NCBI RefSeq assembly: GCF_018336975.1
Contig: NZ_CP025572.1
Span: 4,697,073-4,761,072, forward strand
Direction: 5' to 3'
DNA length: 64,000 nt
DNA from: Marinomonas sp. CT5
GTDB lineage: Bacteria > Pseudomonadota > Gammaproteobacteria > Pseudomonadales > Marinomonadaceae
In this document: positions 1 to 8,413 of the stretch, piece after piece
Layout: the number at the start of each line of letters is the position of its first letter
Numbering within the stretch: position 1 is the stretch's first letter
The notes under the pieces: model-generated
Database searches by the model: none
What the model was told of the DNA's origin: nothing
Seen by the model: only the letters and a program-made list of their open reading frames with translations
Program-made: the position numbers and the translations under genes

Positions 1-62
1 CCATCAAAGGCGCTTTTTAACTATTAAGCTATTTTAAGGCAGCCTAAAGGACCTACGCTCGA

Positions 63-1121
63 TTAAGCTTCTTCTTTCAAGCTTTTCATATCAATAATAA
101 AGCGGTATTTCACATCGCCTTTTTTCATGCGCTGATAAGCTTGATTAATATCTTGGATATTGATCATTTCGGCATCGCATTCGATATTATGCTCCGCACA
201 GAAATCTAACATTTCTTGTGTTTCTGCAATACCACCAATCATAGAGCCTGTAATAGTACGACGTTTCGTAATTAAGCTTGCTGTGTGAGGCGCTGGTTCC
301 ATCGGCTCTACTAAGCCAACTAGAATATGAACACCATCAACTTTTAAGCAATTAAGATAACCATTCAACTCATGTTGAACTGGAATCGTATCTAATAAGT
401 AGTCAAACGTCATCGCGGCCGCTTTCATTTGCTCTTCATCTGTCGACACAATGACGTGATCTGCACCTTGTTTTTTCGCTTCCGCAATTTTGCTTTCAGA
501 ACGAGTGAAAATAGTCACTTCCGCGCCAAAGGCTTTAGCGAATTTCACGCCCATATGGCCTAAACCACCCATACCTAGAACGCCGACTTTATCACCTGCT
601 TTAATGCCGTGATGACGAAGTGGGGAATACGTCGTGATACCAGCACACAATAAAGGCGCAGCTTTACTCAATTCCAAGGCTTGAGGAATGGATAAGACGA
701 ATTTTTCACGCACAACGATGTGATCAGAATAACCGCCGTAGGTTAAAGTACCGTCGATTAAATCGTGAGCACCATACGTTCCAACTGGGCCATTATCGCA
801 ATATTGCTCTAAGTCAGCCGCACAATGGGAACAATGTTGGCAAGAGTCGACCATACAACCCACGCCGACAATATCGCCTACCTTGTATTTAGAGACTTTA
901 CTGCCAACTTCTGTCACTTTACCGACGATTTCATGGCCAGGAACGATTGGGTAATTGCTTGGGCCCCAATCACTTTCCGCCGTATGAATATCAGAATGGC
1001 AAACACCACAATAAAGAATATCGATGTTTACATCGTTTTCGCGAAGGTCGCGGCGCTCAAATGAAAATGGTGCTAATGGGGTTGTTGCCGAGAGTGCAGC
1101 ATAGGATTTTGCTTGGCTCAT
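63..1121 (-). CDS. Zinc-dependent alcohol dehydrogenase (YahK-like)
   Basis: This is a medium-chain dehydrogenase of 352 residues that probably reduces aldehydes with NADPH. Seen in the protein: the catalytic-zinc motifs GVCHSD near residue 40 and GHE near residue 63; a structural-zinc set of cysteines (CQHCSHC...C) near residues 94-108; and a Rossmann GMGGLG motif near residue 183. The length fits the YahK/cinnamyl-alcohol-dehydrogenase group. It diverges from the AraC-family gene at 1308, which suggests local control of an aldehyde-responsive enzyme, as for E. coli yqhC-yqhD; that link is an inference. The physiological substrate cannot be read from the sequence. Confidence 0.9.
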   Translation of the reverse strand: MSQAKSYAALSATTPLAPFSFERRDLRENDVNIDILYCGVCHSDIHTAESDWGPSNYPIVPGHEIVGKVTEVGSKVSKYKVGDIVGVGCMVDSCQHCSHCAADLEQYCDNGPVGTYGAHDLIDGTLTYGGYSDHIVVREKFVLSIPQALELSKAAPLLCAGITTYSPLRHHGIKAGDKVGVLGMGGLGHMGVKFAKAFGAEVTIFTRSESKIAEAKKQGADHVIVSTDEEQMKAAAMTFDYLLDTIPVQHELNGYLNCLKVDGVHILVGLVEPMEPAPHTASLITKRRTITGSMIGGIAETQEMLDFCAEHNIECDAEMINIQDINQAYQRMKKGDVKYRFIIDMKSLKEEA

Positions 1122-1307
1122 AAATTGTTACTCCAGTGTTTGAACATGAAATACGTATTATCCAGTGTAGAGTAAACTTGTTCGTTTTGTGTTGTGCATT
1201 CTTGCTGTTGTTTTGCCTATTCCTCCAAATACCTAAAACTTAACTTTTCCTACACAATCTTGTATGCATAATAACTCCATTGATTTTTATAGATGGGTGG
1301 ATCAAAG

Positions 1308-2186
1308 ATGAGCGATATAAATTTAGTCGATTTGCTCAAACCTCTGGTGAGTGACGATGGCTTTTGCGATACCTTGATTGCCAATGTTCGTTTGATGAAG
1401 TGTGCAAAATCATTACCTCGAATGCCGCTTATTTATCGGCCAGGACTCACCATCATTGTTCAGGGGCGAAAAATTGGCTATTTAGGTGACCGTGAAATCC
1501 ATTACAACTCTGGTCACTACTTGGTGCAAACCTTGCCCTTGCCTTTCGAATGCGAAACCTTTGCCAGCCAACAAGAACCGCTTCTGGGGGTCTCTATTGA
1601 TATCGACCCTGTAGTATTATCTGAGTTAGTTTCTGTTTCTTCTGAAGAGACATTAAACTCATCTGTATCTCATTTTCCTATGTCATCGGTGCCAATGAGT
1701 GATGATATGATCGAATCTGTGTCTCGCCTTATCAAAGCGTTACATGATCCGTATACCGCAAAAATCATGGGACAAAGTCGAGTTAGAGAGGTCATTTTTG
1801 AAGCCTTACAAAGCCCACAAGGTGATGCTTTACGCGCCTTAGTGTTAAACCAAGGGCGCTTTTCATTGATAGTGAACTCTCTCAAGCAGTTACATCAGCA
1901 GTTGGATCAAGAAGTTCGCATTGAGCAACTTGCTGAAGACGCCAACATGAGTGTTTCCAGTTTTCACCATCATTTTAAAAATATCGCTGGATCTTCTCCT
2001 TTGCAGTATTTGAAGCGTCTACGTCTTTTAAAAGCGCAAATGCTGTTAAACCAAGGTCACCTCAATGTCAGTCAGATTGCTTTAGAAGTTGGTTATAAAA
2101 GTGTGCATCAATTTAGCCGCGATTATAAACGCTACTTCGGTTCGCCTCCGACAAAAGACAAGCTAAGAGAAGACGCCGTAATATAA
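1308..2186 (+). CDS. AraC-family transcriptional regulator
   Basis: This is a regulator with an N-terminal AraC_N-type cupin domain (about residues 20-150, containing IYRPGLTIIVQGRK) and two C-terminal helix-turn-helix motifs (about residues 195-290, ending in the ISQIALEVGYKSVHQFSRDY signature). An in-frame ATG exists at 1293, but GGTGG at 1296-1300 sits 7 bases before the ATG at 1308, so I prefer 1308 (292 residues). It is divergent from the zinc alcohol dehydrogenase, an arrangement typical of YqhC-like regulators, so it probably activates that gene. The 186-base space between the two genes holds no clear palindrome that I can see. Confidence 0.88.
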   Translation: MSDINLVDLLKPLVSDDGFCDTLIANVRLMKCAKSLPRMPLIYRPGLTIIVQGRKIGYLGDREIHYNSGHYLVQTLPLPFECETFASQQEPLLGVSIDIDPVVLSELVSVSSEETLNSSVSHFPMSSVPMSDDMIESVSRLIKALHDPYTAKIMGQSRVREVIFEALQSPQGDALRALVLNQGRFSLIVNSLKQLHQQLDQEVRIEQLAEDANMSVSSFHHHFKNIAGSSPLQYLKRLRLLKAQMLLNQGHLNVSQIALEVGYKSVHQFSRDYKRYFGSPPTKDKLREDAVI

Positions 2187-2235
2187 TTTTTTCCTTATTG
2201 AATTTACTTTCTTTAATTAACCTTCTTGAATTTAA

Positions 2236-2250
2236 TAGACGAGTGGTCTA
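2236..2250. promoter_or_regulatory. AcuR-type operator upstream of acuR
   Basis: Perfect inverted repeat TAGAC-GAGTG-GTCTA, ending 22 bases before the proposed acuR start. The same arms and the same 5-base spacing recur at 3005-3019 upstream of acuI. Binding by AcuR is inferred from position and from the match between the two sites. Confidence 0.7.
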
Positions 2251-2272
2251 AATTAATACCTATCGTATTTTA

Positions 2273-2962
2273 TTGCCTAGGTATAAACACTTGCTCTCTA
2301 TCCTTGATGAACCAGATACCACAGTTAATCTGCCAAATAAACCTCGTCGTGGTCGTCCTAAAAAACAACCAAGCGATTCTTTGGATACCAAAGAGGCTTT
2401 GCTGCGTGCAGGCATGCTGATACTGACGGAATCTGGTTTTACCCGCAGTGGTATAGATCCGATTTTAAAATCGATTGGTGTGCCAAAGGGGTCTTTCTAT
2501 CATTATTTTTCTAGTAAAGAAGCCTTTGGTTTGGCCGTCTTAGAGCGTTATCGCCGTTATTTCGAAGCTAAGTTAGATGGTTTCTTACTGGACGAGGCTT
2601 TTTCTCCTCTAGAGCGATTACAGCGTTTTGCTCAAGACGCCCAAGACGGGATTGTCCGCCATGAATTCAAGCGTGGCTGTTTGGTTGGGAATTTGGAGCA
2701 AGAATCTACCCTGTTGTCAGAAGCATTTCGAGAGCAGTTACAAGCGACCTATCAAAGTTGGCAGTCACGCGTTGCCACCTGTTTATTAGAAAGCCAACAA
2801 CAAGAAGAAATCGATCTACAAGGCAGCATTGAAGAGATTTCTCAAGCATTTTGGATTGGCTGGGAAGGAGCGGTTCATCGTTCTAGATTAGTAAAAAGTA
2901 CTCAGCCATTACGCTTATTTATAAACTTTTTTATCCAAGCGATTCAAAGCAAAACCCATTAA
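2273..2962 (+). CDS. acuR: TetR-family regulator, AcuR-like (acrylate-responsive repressor)
   Basis: This is a 229-residue TetR protein. An N-terminal KPRRGRPKK tract (about residues 23-31) precedes the helix-turn-helix with the GVPKGSFYHYF recognition region. The C-terminal part has RGCLVGNLEQE and FWIGWEGA, which I recognise from AcuR of Rhodobacter. The reading frame begins with TTG at 2273. A second in-frame TTG at 2291, preceded by AGGT, is an equally plausible start; there is no good ATG before the DNA-binding domain. It lies just upstream of acuI, and both genes carry the same operator, which fits a repressor that controls itself and acuI and is relieved by acrylate. Confidence 0.85.
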   Translation: MPRYKHLLSILDEPDTTVNLPNKPRRGRPKKQPSDSLDTKEALLRAGMLILTESGFTRSGIDPILKSIGVPKGSFYHYFSSKEAFGLAVLERYRRYFEAKLDGFLLDEAFSPLERLQRFAQDAQDGIVRHEFKRGCLVGNLEQESTLLSEAFREQLQATYQSWQSRVATCLLESQQQEEIDLQGSIEEISQAFWIGWEGAVHRSRLVKSTQPLRLFINFFIQAIQSKTH

Positions 2963-2969
2963 CAATAAA

Positions 2970-2993
2970 CCAGGCAGCAAAGCCTGGGTTTTT
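2970..2993 (+). terminator. Rho-independent terminator after acuR
   Basis: Stem CCAGGC/GCCTGG with a 6-base loop followed by GTTTTT. It separates acuR from acuI, so acuI probably has its own promoter under the second operator. Confidence 0.75.
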
Positions 2994-3004
2994 AGCTATT
3001 TAAC

Positions 3005-3019
3005 TAGACGAACGGTCTA
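3005..3019. promoter_or_regulatory. AcuR-type operator upstream of acuI
   Basis: Perfect inverted repeat TAGAC-GAACG-GTCTA, 13 bases before the acuI ATG and just ahead of its ribosome binding site GGAGG (3024-3028). It matches the site at 2236-2250, differing only inside the spacer. Confidence 0.7.
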
Positions 3020-3032
3020 AAGTGGAGGATTT

Positions 3033-4016
3033 ATGTTCAAAGGTTTATTGATCACCCAAGAAGACAAGAAAAGTACAGCATCCGTGGTTGAGCTGCAGGA
3101 AGATCAGCTGCCAGAAGGTGATGTGTTGATTGAGGTGCATTACAGCACGTTAAATTACAAAGACGGCTTAGCCATTACTGGTAAGTCTCCTGTTGTGCGT
3201 TCTTTTCCTATGGTGCCGGGAATCGATTTAGTCGGTAAAGTTTTACAAAGCGACTCTGGTCGCTTCTCTGAAGGTGATTTCGTCATATTGAATGGTTTTG
3301 GTGTAGGTGAAATGCATTGGGGTGGGCTTGCACAAAAAGCTCGACTCAAAAGTGATTGGCTTATTCCACTGCCAAAAGGTATAGATGCTAAGCAATCAAT
3401 GACAATAGGTACAGCAGGTTACACCGCTATGTTGTCAGTACTCGCCCTTGAAAAACAAGGTGTTACGCCAGATTCTGGCGAAATTCTAGTGACGGGCGCA
3501 AACGGTGGTGTAGGCAGTTTTGCGATTCGTCTACTCAATCGTCTTGGCTATCATGTGGTTGCTTCGACAGGACGTATGGAAGAAAGCGATTATTTGAAGA
3601 GCCTTGGAGCAAGCGACATTATTGATCGCAATACCCTATCTGAGCCAGGCAAACCTTTGCAAAAAGAGCGCTGGGCTGCCGTGATCGATTGTGTCGGTAG
3701 TCACACTCTAGCCAATGCTTGTGCAAGTACAAAATACGGCGGTGTGGTGACCTCTTGTGGTTTGGCCCAAGGTATGGACTTCCCTGCTTCGGTTGCGCCC
3801 TTTATTTTACGTGGTATTAAATTAATCGGTATCGACAGCGTGATGCGCCCCATAGCGGACCGTCTTGAAGCGTGGCAACGCCTAAGCGAATTACTGCAAC
3901 CAGAAGACTTTGACACCATTAGTGAAGAGATTGGTTTGGACGAGGTGGTGGAAACCGCTAATAAGCTGCTTGATGGTAAAGTTCGTGGTCGAGTATTAGT
4001 GAACGTAAAAGCTTAA
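3033..4016 (+). CDS. acuI: Acryloyl-CoA reductase AcuI/YhdH
   Basis: This is a 327-residue zinc-free medium-chain reductase of the quinone oxidoreductase type. Seen: an N-terminal substrate domain with STLNYKDGLAITGK, a VPGIDLVGKV segment near residue 65, and a Rossmann motif TGANGGVGSFA near residue 155 for NADPH. Family knowledge: AcuI/YhdH reduces acryloyl-CoA to propionyl-CoA, which protects against acrylate formed from DMSP or from propionate-related metabolism. The GGAGG ribosome binding site 4 bases from the ATG is strong. No DMSP lyase or CoA ligase is adjacent, so this looks like a stand-alone detoxification step. Confidence 0.93.
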   Translation: MFKGLLITQEDKKSTASVVELQEDQLPEGDVLIEVHYSTLNYKDGLAITGKSPVVRSFPMVPGIDLVGKVLQSDSGRFSEGDFVILNGFGVGEMHWGGLAQKARLKSDWLIPLPKGIDAKQSMTIGTAGYTAMLSVLALEKQGVTPDSGEILVTGANGGVGSFAIRLLNRLGYHVVASTGRMEESDYLKSLGASDIIDRNTLSEPGKPLQKERWAAVIDCVGSHTLANACASTKYGGVVTSCGLAQGMDFPASVAPFILRGIKLIGIDSVMRPIADRLEAWQRLSELLQPEDFDTISEEIGLDEVVETANKLLDGKVRGRVLVNVKA

Positions 4017-4020
4017 ATTG

Positions 4021-4045
4021 AATGTACCTACAATGCGGGTACATT
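4021..4045 (+). terminator. Hairpin after acuI
   Basis: AATGTACC (4021-4028) pairs with GGTACATT (4038-4045) over a 9-base loop, a few bases after the acuI stop. There is no clear T-tract, so it may be part of a double terminator with the longer hairpin that follows. Confidence 0.4.
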
Positions 4046-4050
4046 CAGCA

Positions 4051-4090
4051 ATACCAAGGTTAATTCGAAATTACGAATTAACCTTGGTAT
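4051..4090. terminator. Bidirectional terminator between acuI and mnmE
   Basis: A perfect 17-base inverted repeat (4051-4067 and 4074-4090) with a 6-base AT loop lies between the convergent ends of acuI and mnmE. An AT-rich tail follows on the plus strand. Confidence 0.7.
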
Positions 4091-4093
4091 TTA

Positions 4094-5473
4094 TTATTTA
4101 CCAATACAAAACGAGCCAAAGATGCGGCCTAGCAGGTCATCGCTGGTGAAGGCGCCAGTGATTTCGCTAAGAGCTTGTTGGGCTTCTTTTAGGTCTTCTG
4201 CGAGTAGTTCCCCTGCGCCATAACCGTGTAGTTGTTCATTACCCGCATCTAAGAAGCGGTTGGCTTTGTTAAGCGCTTCTATGTGACGACGACGAGCGAT
4301 AAAGCCCCCTTCAGTCGTGCTGTCGAAGCCCATGACGGCTTTTAGGTGTTCAGTCAAATCAGTAACGCCCTCGCCTGTTTTTGCCGATAGAGAGACCACA
4401 GGGACGCCTGAGACGGTTTCTATGCCTGTTCCCTCTTTGGTTAAGTCGACTTTATTGCGTACTAAGGTTAGGTGTTGAGTATCGCCAAGTTTTTCCATAA
4501 ACTCAGGCCAAATTTCATTCGGGTCTTTTGAATCTATTGATTGGCTGTCGACCATCATAAGAATGCGATCGGCTTTGTTGATCTCGTCCCATGCGCGCTG
4601 AATACCAATGCGCTCTACTTCGTCAGGGCTGTCACGCAAACCCGCTGTATCTATGATGTGTAATGGCATGCCATCAAGGTGAATGTGTTCGCGCAATACG
4701 TCACGAGTCGTGCCTTCGATGTTGGTGACGATGGCCGACTCTTTACCGGATAAAGCATTCAATAGACTGGATTTACCGGCATTTGGGCGGCCTGCAATAA
4801 CGACGCTCATGCCTTCGCGAATCAAGGCCCCTTGGTTGGCTTCTTTGAGTACCTCTGCCAGTTTGGATTGGATGCCAGCCAGTTCAGCAGCCACTTTACC
4901 ATCACCGATGAAGTCGATTTCTTCTTCTGGGAAATCGATCGCCGCTTCAACGTAAATTCGTAGATGAATCAAGGCTTCAACCAGTTCGTCAACGCGTGTT
5001 GAGAAAGCCCCTTGTAGGGATCGCAATGCACATTTAGCGGCCTGTTCTGATGTACTGTCGATCAAATCGGCAATGGCTTCTGCTTGAGTTAAGTCCATTT
5101 TGTCGTTCATGAACGCACGCTCAGAAAACTCGCCTGGACGAGCCAAACGTGCCCCAAGCGCAACACAATGGCTCAGTAGCATATCCATAATAACGGGACC
5201 GCCGTGGCCTTGTAACTCAAACACATCTTCACCAGTAAAGGAATTTGGCCCAGGAAAATACAAGGCGATGCCTTCGTCGAGTTGCTCTTGATTGGTGGTT
5301 TTGAAAGGCACGTAATGAGCATAACGCGGTGTAGGCTCAAAGCCGATGATCTGCTTCGCAATGGCAAGGCTTTTAGGGCCTGATAAACGAATGATCCCTA
5401 CGCCACCTCGGCCAGGAGCAGTGGCTTGTGCGGCAATCGTGTCTTGGTCTGTGGCGTATTGGAAATCAGTCAT
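4094..5473 (-). CDS. mnmE: tRNA modification GTPase MnmE
   Basis: MnmE (459 residues, the usual length) works with MnmG to form the 5-carboxymethylaminomethyl group on wobble uridine 34 of certain tRNAs. Seen: the N-terminal folate-binding domain ([13 protein letters not shown] near residue 21), the G domain with GRPNAGKS (P-loop), the DTAGLRD switch and NKVDL, and the C-terminal CIGK motif with its essential cysteine. It is the last of the yidC-side genes on this strand but is separated from yidC by a terminator. mnmG is not in the window. Confidence 0.97.
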   Translation of the reverse strand: MTDFQYATDQDTIAAQATAPGRGGVGIIRLSGPKSLAIAKQIIGFEPTPRYAHYVPFKTTNQEQLDEGIALYFPGPNSFTGEDVFELQGHGGPVIMDMLLSHCVALGARLARPGEFSERAFMNDKMDLTQAEAIADLIDSTSEQAAKCALRSLQGAFSTRVDELVEALIHLRIYVEAAIDFPEEEIDFIGDGKVAAELAGIQSKLAEVLKEANQGALIREGMSVVIAGRPNAGKSSLLNALSGKESAIVTNIEGTTRDVLREHIHLDGMPLHIIDTAGLRDSPDEVERIGIQRAWDEINKADRILMMVDSQSIDSKDPNEIWPEFMEKLGDTQHLTLVRNKVDLTKEGTGIETVSGVPVVSLSAKTGEGVTDLTEHLKAVMGFDSTTEGGFIARRRHIEALNKANRFLDAGNEQLHGYGAGELLAEDLKEAQQALSEITGAFTSDDLLGRIFGSFCIGK

Positions 5474-5550
5474 AATCTAACTCTGTGCGAAAAATAAATA
5501 GAAGTGTTCGTTATTGTCCGTTAGCAAGGCGAGCATGGCAATCTAAACGT

Positions 5551-5580
5551 AAAAAAGGCCTCCCAATGGGAAGCCTTTTT
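5551..5580. terminator. Bidirectional terminator between yidC and mnmE
   Basis: AAAAAGGCCTCCC pairs with GGGAAGCCTTTTT (one mismatch) over a 3-base loop, with A- and T-tracts on both flanks. It ends yidC transcription on the minus strand and can act in both directions. Confidence 0.8.
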
Positions 5581-5608
5581 AATCGAAACTTAAGCTTAGA
5601 TTTGAGTC

Positions 5609-7273
5609 TTAAGCTTCTTTTTCGATGCGTTTGGTAATCACATACTGTTGCAATATGGATAGGGTGTTGTTTGTTACCCAGTAAAGTACCAGACCAGCAG
5701 GGAACCACAAGAAGAAGATAGAGAATGCCACTGGCATGATCTTCATGATTCGAGCTTGCATTGGATCTGGTGGTGTTGGGTTAAGCGATTGCTGAACAAA
5801 CATACTGATACCCATTAAAATTGGCAGTATGAAGTACGGATCCATAACAGATAGATCGTGAATCCATAGGAAGAATGGCGCTTGGCGCAACTCAACGGAT
5901 TCCATCAATACCCAGTATAAAGAAAGGAATACCGGCATTTGAACCAAGATAGGCAAACAACCCCCTAATGGGTTAATTTTTTCTTTCTTGTACAGAGCCA
6001 TCATTTCTTGTGACATTTTCTGACGATCGTCACCGTATCTTTCTTTCAGTTTGGCTATTTCAGGACCGAACTTGCGCATTTTCGCCATAGAACGGTAGCT
6101 TGTTGCTGATAACTTGAAGAAGACGGCTTTTACGCAGACTACGACCAAGATAATCGCAATACCCCAGTTGACTACAACAGACTGAATTAAGGTTAGTAAC
6201 CAGAATAATGGTTTAGCCAACCACCATAACCAGCCGTAATCGACGGTTAGATCAAGGTTTTCCGCTGTGCTTTCTAGATGATCTTGTAGTTTTGGACCAA
6301 CGTAGAACGTGGAGCTTAGTGTTCCTTGCTTACCTGGTGCAATTTCAACTGGAGAGCCTGTGAAACCAATAATATTAAAGTCACCGTTAGTACGGGCTTG
6401 CAAAGTGACCTTTTGGCCTTGCTCTGGAATCCAAGCTGAAACGAAATAATGCTGAAGCAAAGCAACCCAACCTTTGGTTGTGGTGACTTTTACTGGCTCT
6501 TCTCTCATATCAGAGAAAGACACCTTGCTGTATTTCGTTTGCTCATCGGAAATAGCACCACCTAGATAAGGCTGTAAGCCCATGCTAGTGGCTTTACTTG
6601 GATCTGGCGTGTTATCACGTTTGATCTGAGCAAATAGGTTACCGCGCCAAGTGCTTGAAGAAGTATTGTCTACCGTAATCAACTGGCGAATGCGGTATTT
6701 ACCTTTCATGAAACGGAAGGTTTTGGTGTATTTCACACCATTAGCATCTGTGTAGTACAGATTGACATCAAGAGAGTCTTCACCGTCCGTTAAGGTATAA
6801 GAAGTCTTTTCTGATTGATAAACAGGACGCCCTTCTGACGAAGCGTCTGGACCATTACGACCAACCAAACCACTTTGTGTCACATAAGTACGTTCACTAC
6901 CATCTTCAAGGATGACAAAAGGATCAGGTTTGCCTAATTCTTTTTTGTACTGGAGAAGAGCGGCTTCTACTAAGTCACCACCGACAGGATTGATTGCAAC
7001 ACGAAGGGTATCGGTCGTTACTTCAATCAATTTTCCTGGTGCGATTTGGCTCACACTTTGAGGAATCTCGGCATTGGCTTCGGTTGTGCTTTGAGTTGCC
7101 ATAGGCAAATCATCGCTCATTTGAGAGTTTGTCTCTGTTTGAGACTGTGTGCTTTGAGCTACGCTTTGAGTGGACTGAGGACCATAATCTTGGCTCCACT
7201 GTAAAAACAGTAGGTAGCCACTGATAAAAAGCGCACCCCATAAAAAGTAACGTCTGAAATCCATGGTATTCAA
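5609..7273 (-). CDS. yidC: Membrane protein insertase YidC
   Basis: YidC (554 residues) inserts inner-membrane proteins alone or with SecYEG. Seen: one N-terminal membrane segment (about residues 8-25), a large periplasmic beta-rich domain (about 60-345), then the conserved five-helix core. This core contains the cytoplasmic hairpin with MAKMRKFGPEIAKLKERYGD, the NPLGGCLP motif and the C-terminal FWFPAGLVLYW segment. The periplasmic linker is rich in Ser, Gln and Thr. The order rpmH-rnpA-yidC is standard, but the small yidD gene that usually lies between rnpA and yidC is not present in the 85-base gap. Confidence 0.97.
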   Translation of the reverse strand: MNTMDFRRYFLWGALFISGYLLFLQWSQDYGPQSTQSVAQSTQSQTETNSQMSDDLPMATQSTTEANAEIPQSVSQIAPGKLIEVTTDTLRVAINPVGGDLVEAALLQYKKELGKPDPFVILEDGSERTYVTQSGLVGRNGPDASSEGRPVYQSEKTSYTLTDGEDSLDVNLYYTDANGVKYTKTFRFMKGKYRIRQLITVDNTSSSTWRGNLFAQIKRDNTPDPSKATSMGLQPYLGGAISDEQTKYSKVSFSDMREEPVKVTTTKGWVALLQHYFVSAWIPEQGQKVTLQARTNGDFNIIGFTGSPVEIAPGKQGTLSSTFYVGPKLQDHLESTAENLDLTVDYGWLWWLAKPLFWLLTLIQSVVVNWGIAIILVVVCVKAVFFKLSATSYRSMAKMRKFGPEIAKLKERYGDDRQKMSQEMMALYKKEKINPLGGCLPILVQMPVFLSLYWVLMESVELRQAPFFLWIHDLSVMDPYFILPILMGISMFVQQSLNPTPPDPMQARIMKIMPVAFSIFFLWFPAGLVLYWVTNNTLSILQQYVITKRIEKEA

Positions 7274-7358
7274 CTAATTTGTTTGGTTGGACAATAGGTT
7301 CACAGAACCCTTATAAAAATCACGCGCTATTAAACCAGCCTTTGGCAGTTTTTTCAGC

Positions 7359-7757
7359 CTATTTCTGTCTAGATTGGTCGCGTTTTTTATTTTGAGTGGT
7401 TTTTTGGGCTTTTTTTGCCAACTGACTCCATGCTTTATCTAGTCGGTTATGCAAATCAGCGTTTTCCAGTTCTTTAATACCTTGTCTTGCTAAGAAAACA
7501 ATATCAAGACCTGAAAGAGGAATTTTGTTATGGCGAAAGGAGTCGCGCACCAAACGTTTGATACGATTCCGACCAACTGCGCGTTTATCCGTTTTTTTAG
7601 ACACAATAAGACCCAACCGCGTTTGGTTGTCATCTCGTTTTCGTGCTAGTAAAAGGAATTCGCCTGCAAAGACTTTGGTGGAGGTGTCATTAAAGACAGA
7701 TTGATAATCCCCGGCATTCAGAAGTCTGACATGCCGAGGAAAACAATATTCGGTCAT
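7359..7757 (-). CDS. rnpA: Ribonuclease P protein component
   Basis: RnpA (132 residues) is the protein subunit that helps the RNase P RNA cleave tRNA 5' leaders. Seen: the basic RNR signature in KRAVGRNRIKRLVRDSFR (about residues 54-71) and a lysine/arginine-rich C-terminal tail. It follows rpmH by only 8 bases, so the two are almost certainly cotranscribed from the rpmH promoter in the origin region. Confidence 0.96.
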   Translation of the reverse strand: MTEYCFPRHVRLLNAGDYQSVFNDTSTKVFAGEFLLLARKRDDNQTRLGLIVSKKTDKRAVGRNRIKRLVRDSFRHNKIPLSGLDIVFLARQGIKELENADLHNRLDKAWSQLAKKAQKTTQNKKRDQSRQK

Positions 7758-7765
7758 CAGCGTAC

Positions 7766-7900
7766 TTATGCGCTTAGAGCCTTACGGCCGCGAGCACGAC
7801 GACGAGCGATAACTTGACGTCCGCCTTTAGTAGCCATACGAGCACGGAAACCGTGGTTACGTTTGCGTTTTAGAACGCTAGGTTGGAAAGTTCTTTTCAT
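7766..7900 (-). CDS. rpmH: 50S ribosomal protein L34
   Basis: This is the 44-residue L34 protein: MKRTFQPS at the start, then [12 protein letters not shown] and [14 protein letters not shown], which are the family hallmarks. The open frame extends upstream to 7954, but the ATG at 7900 gives the universally conserved N-terminus. It is the first gene leftward of the origin and heads the rpmH-rnpA pair. Confidence 0.98.
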   Translation of the reverse strand: MKRTFQPSVLKRKRNHGFRARMATKGGRQVIARRRARGRKALSA

Positions 7901-8413
7901 CTTAATTCTCTCACTGAATGCAGTGTTTGAGTTTTGAGGGTTAGCGACCGCCAAGCCTCTACAATTGATTGGTCAAATCAGGGCGCGGATTTTAGAGCCT
8001 TTCCTCAGTAAATTCAATGCTTAGCGTTGCTTAATTACAAAAATAATCACTGCACAAAGTATGAAATACTTACACACAGGGTTGTACCTTATTAGTGGAT
8101 AAAAGAAAAAAGATTTCTATAAAATATCCACAGGGCGTTTTTTTCTTACCTTAATGTGTATAAAAATCAAATGGATGAATTTATTTTTAATTGTGTGTAA
8201 ATAAAAAATAATACGAGTTTATCTTGTGTATAACCTTTGGTTTTATGCACATGAGAAACCTATTATCTACTGTTGTGTATAACCTGTTATGTTATTAACA
8301 TTTTCTTGCCTTGTTCCCTCTCAGGTTTTTTTTCTATTTATATGTGGATAACTTTTTATCCCCGATGTAAAATCCGCTTCTTGTCTGTCACTCAACCAGG
8401 GAGTACGTCTAAA
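7901..8413. other. oriC: Chromosomal replication origin (oriC) between rpmH and dnaA
   Basis: This AT-rich region holds a dense cluster of DnaA boxes. Exact TTATNCACA matches: 8155-8163, 8225-8233 and 8274-8282 (TTATACACA on the minus strand), 8243-8251 (TTATGCACA on the plus strand) and 8343-8351 (TTATCCACA on the minus strand). One-mismatch boxes: 8070-8078, 8094-8102, 8124-8132 and 8192-8200. Runs such as ATAAAAAATAATA near 8200 could serve for unwinding. The rpmH-dnaA position matches the origin of Pseudomonas and relatives. The rpmH and dnaA promoters must also lie here. Confidence 0.88.

Noticed and set aside
1122..1307. Operator between the alcohol dehydrogenase and araC genes
   Set aside because: The interval has only short, weak repeats; nothing convincing enough to report.
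2226..2420. 64-residue ORF overlapping acuR in another frame
   Set aside because: It overlaps the operator and the start of the well-supported AcuR frame and has no protein family character.
8273..8413. Upstream extension of the dnaA reading frame (47 extra residues)
   Set aside because: It covers origin DnaA boxes, encodes a cysteine- and aromatic-rich leader unlike any DnaA N-terminus, and the conserved protein begins at the GTG at 8414.
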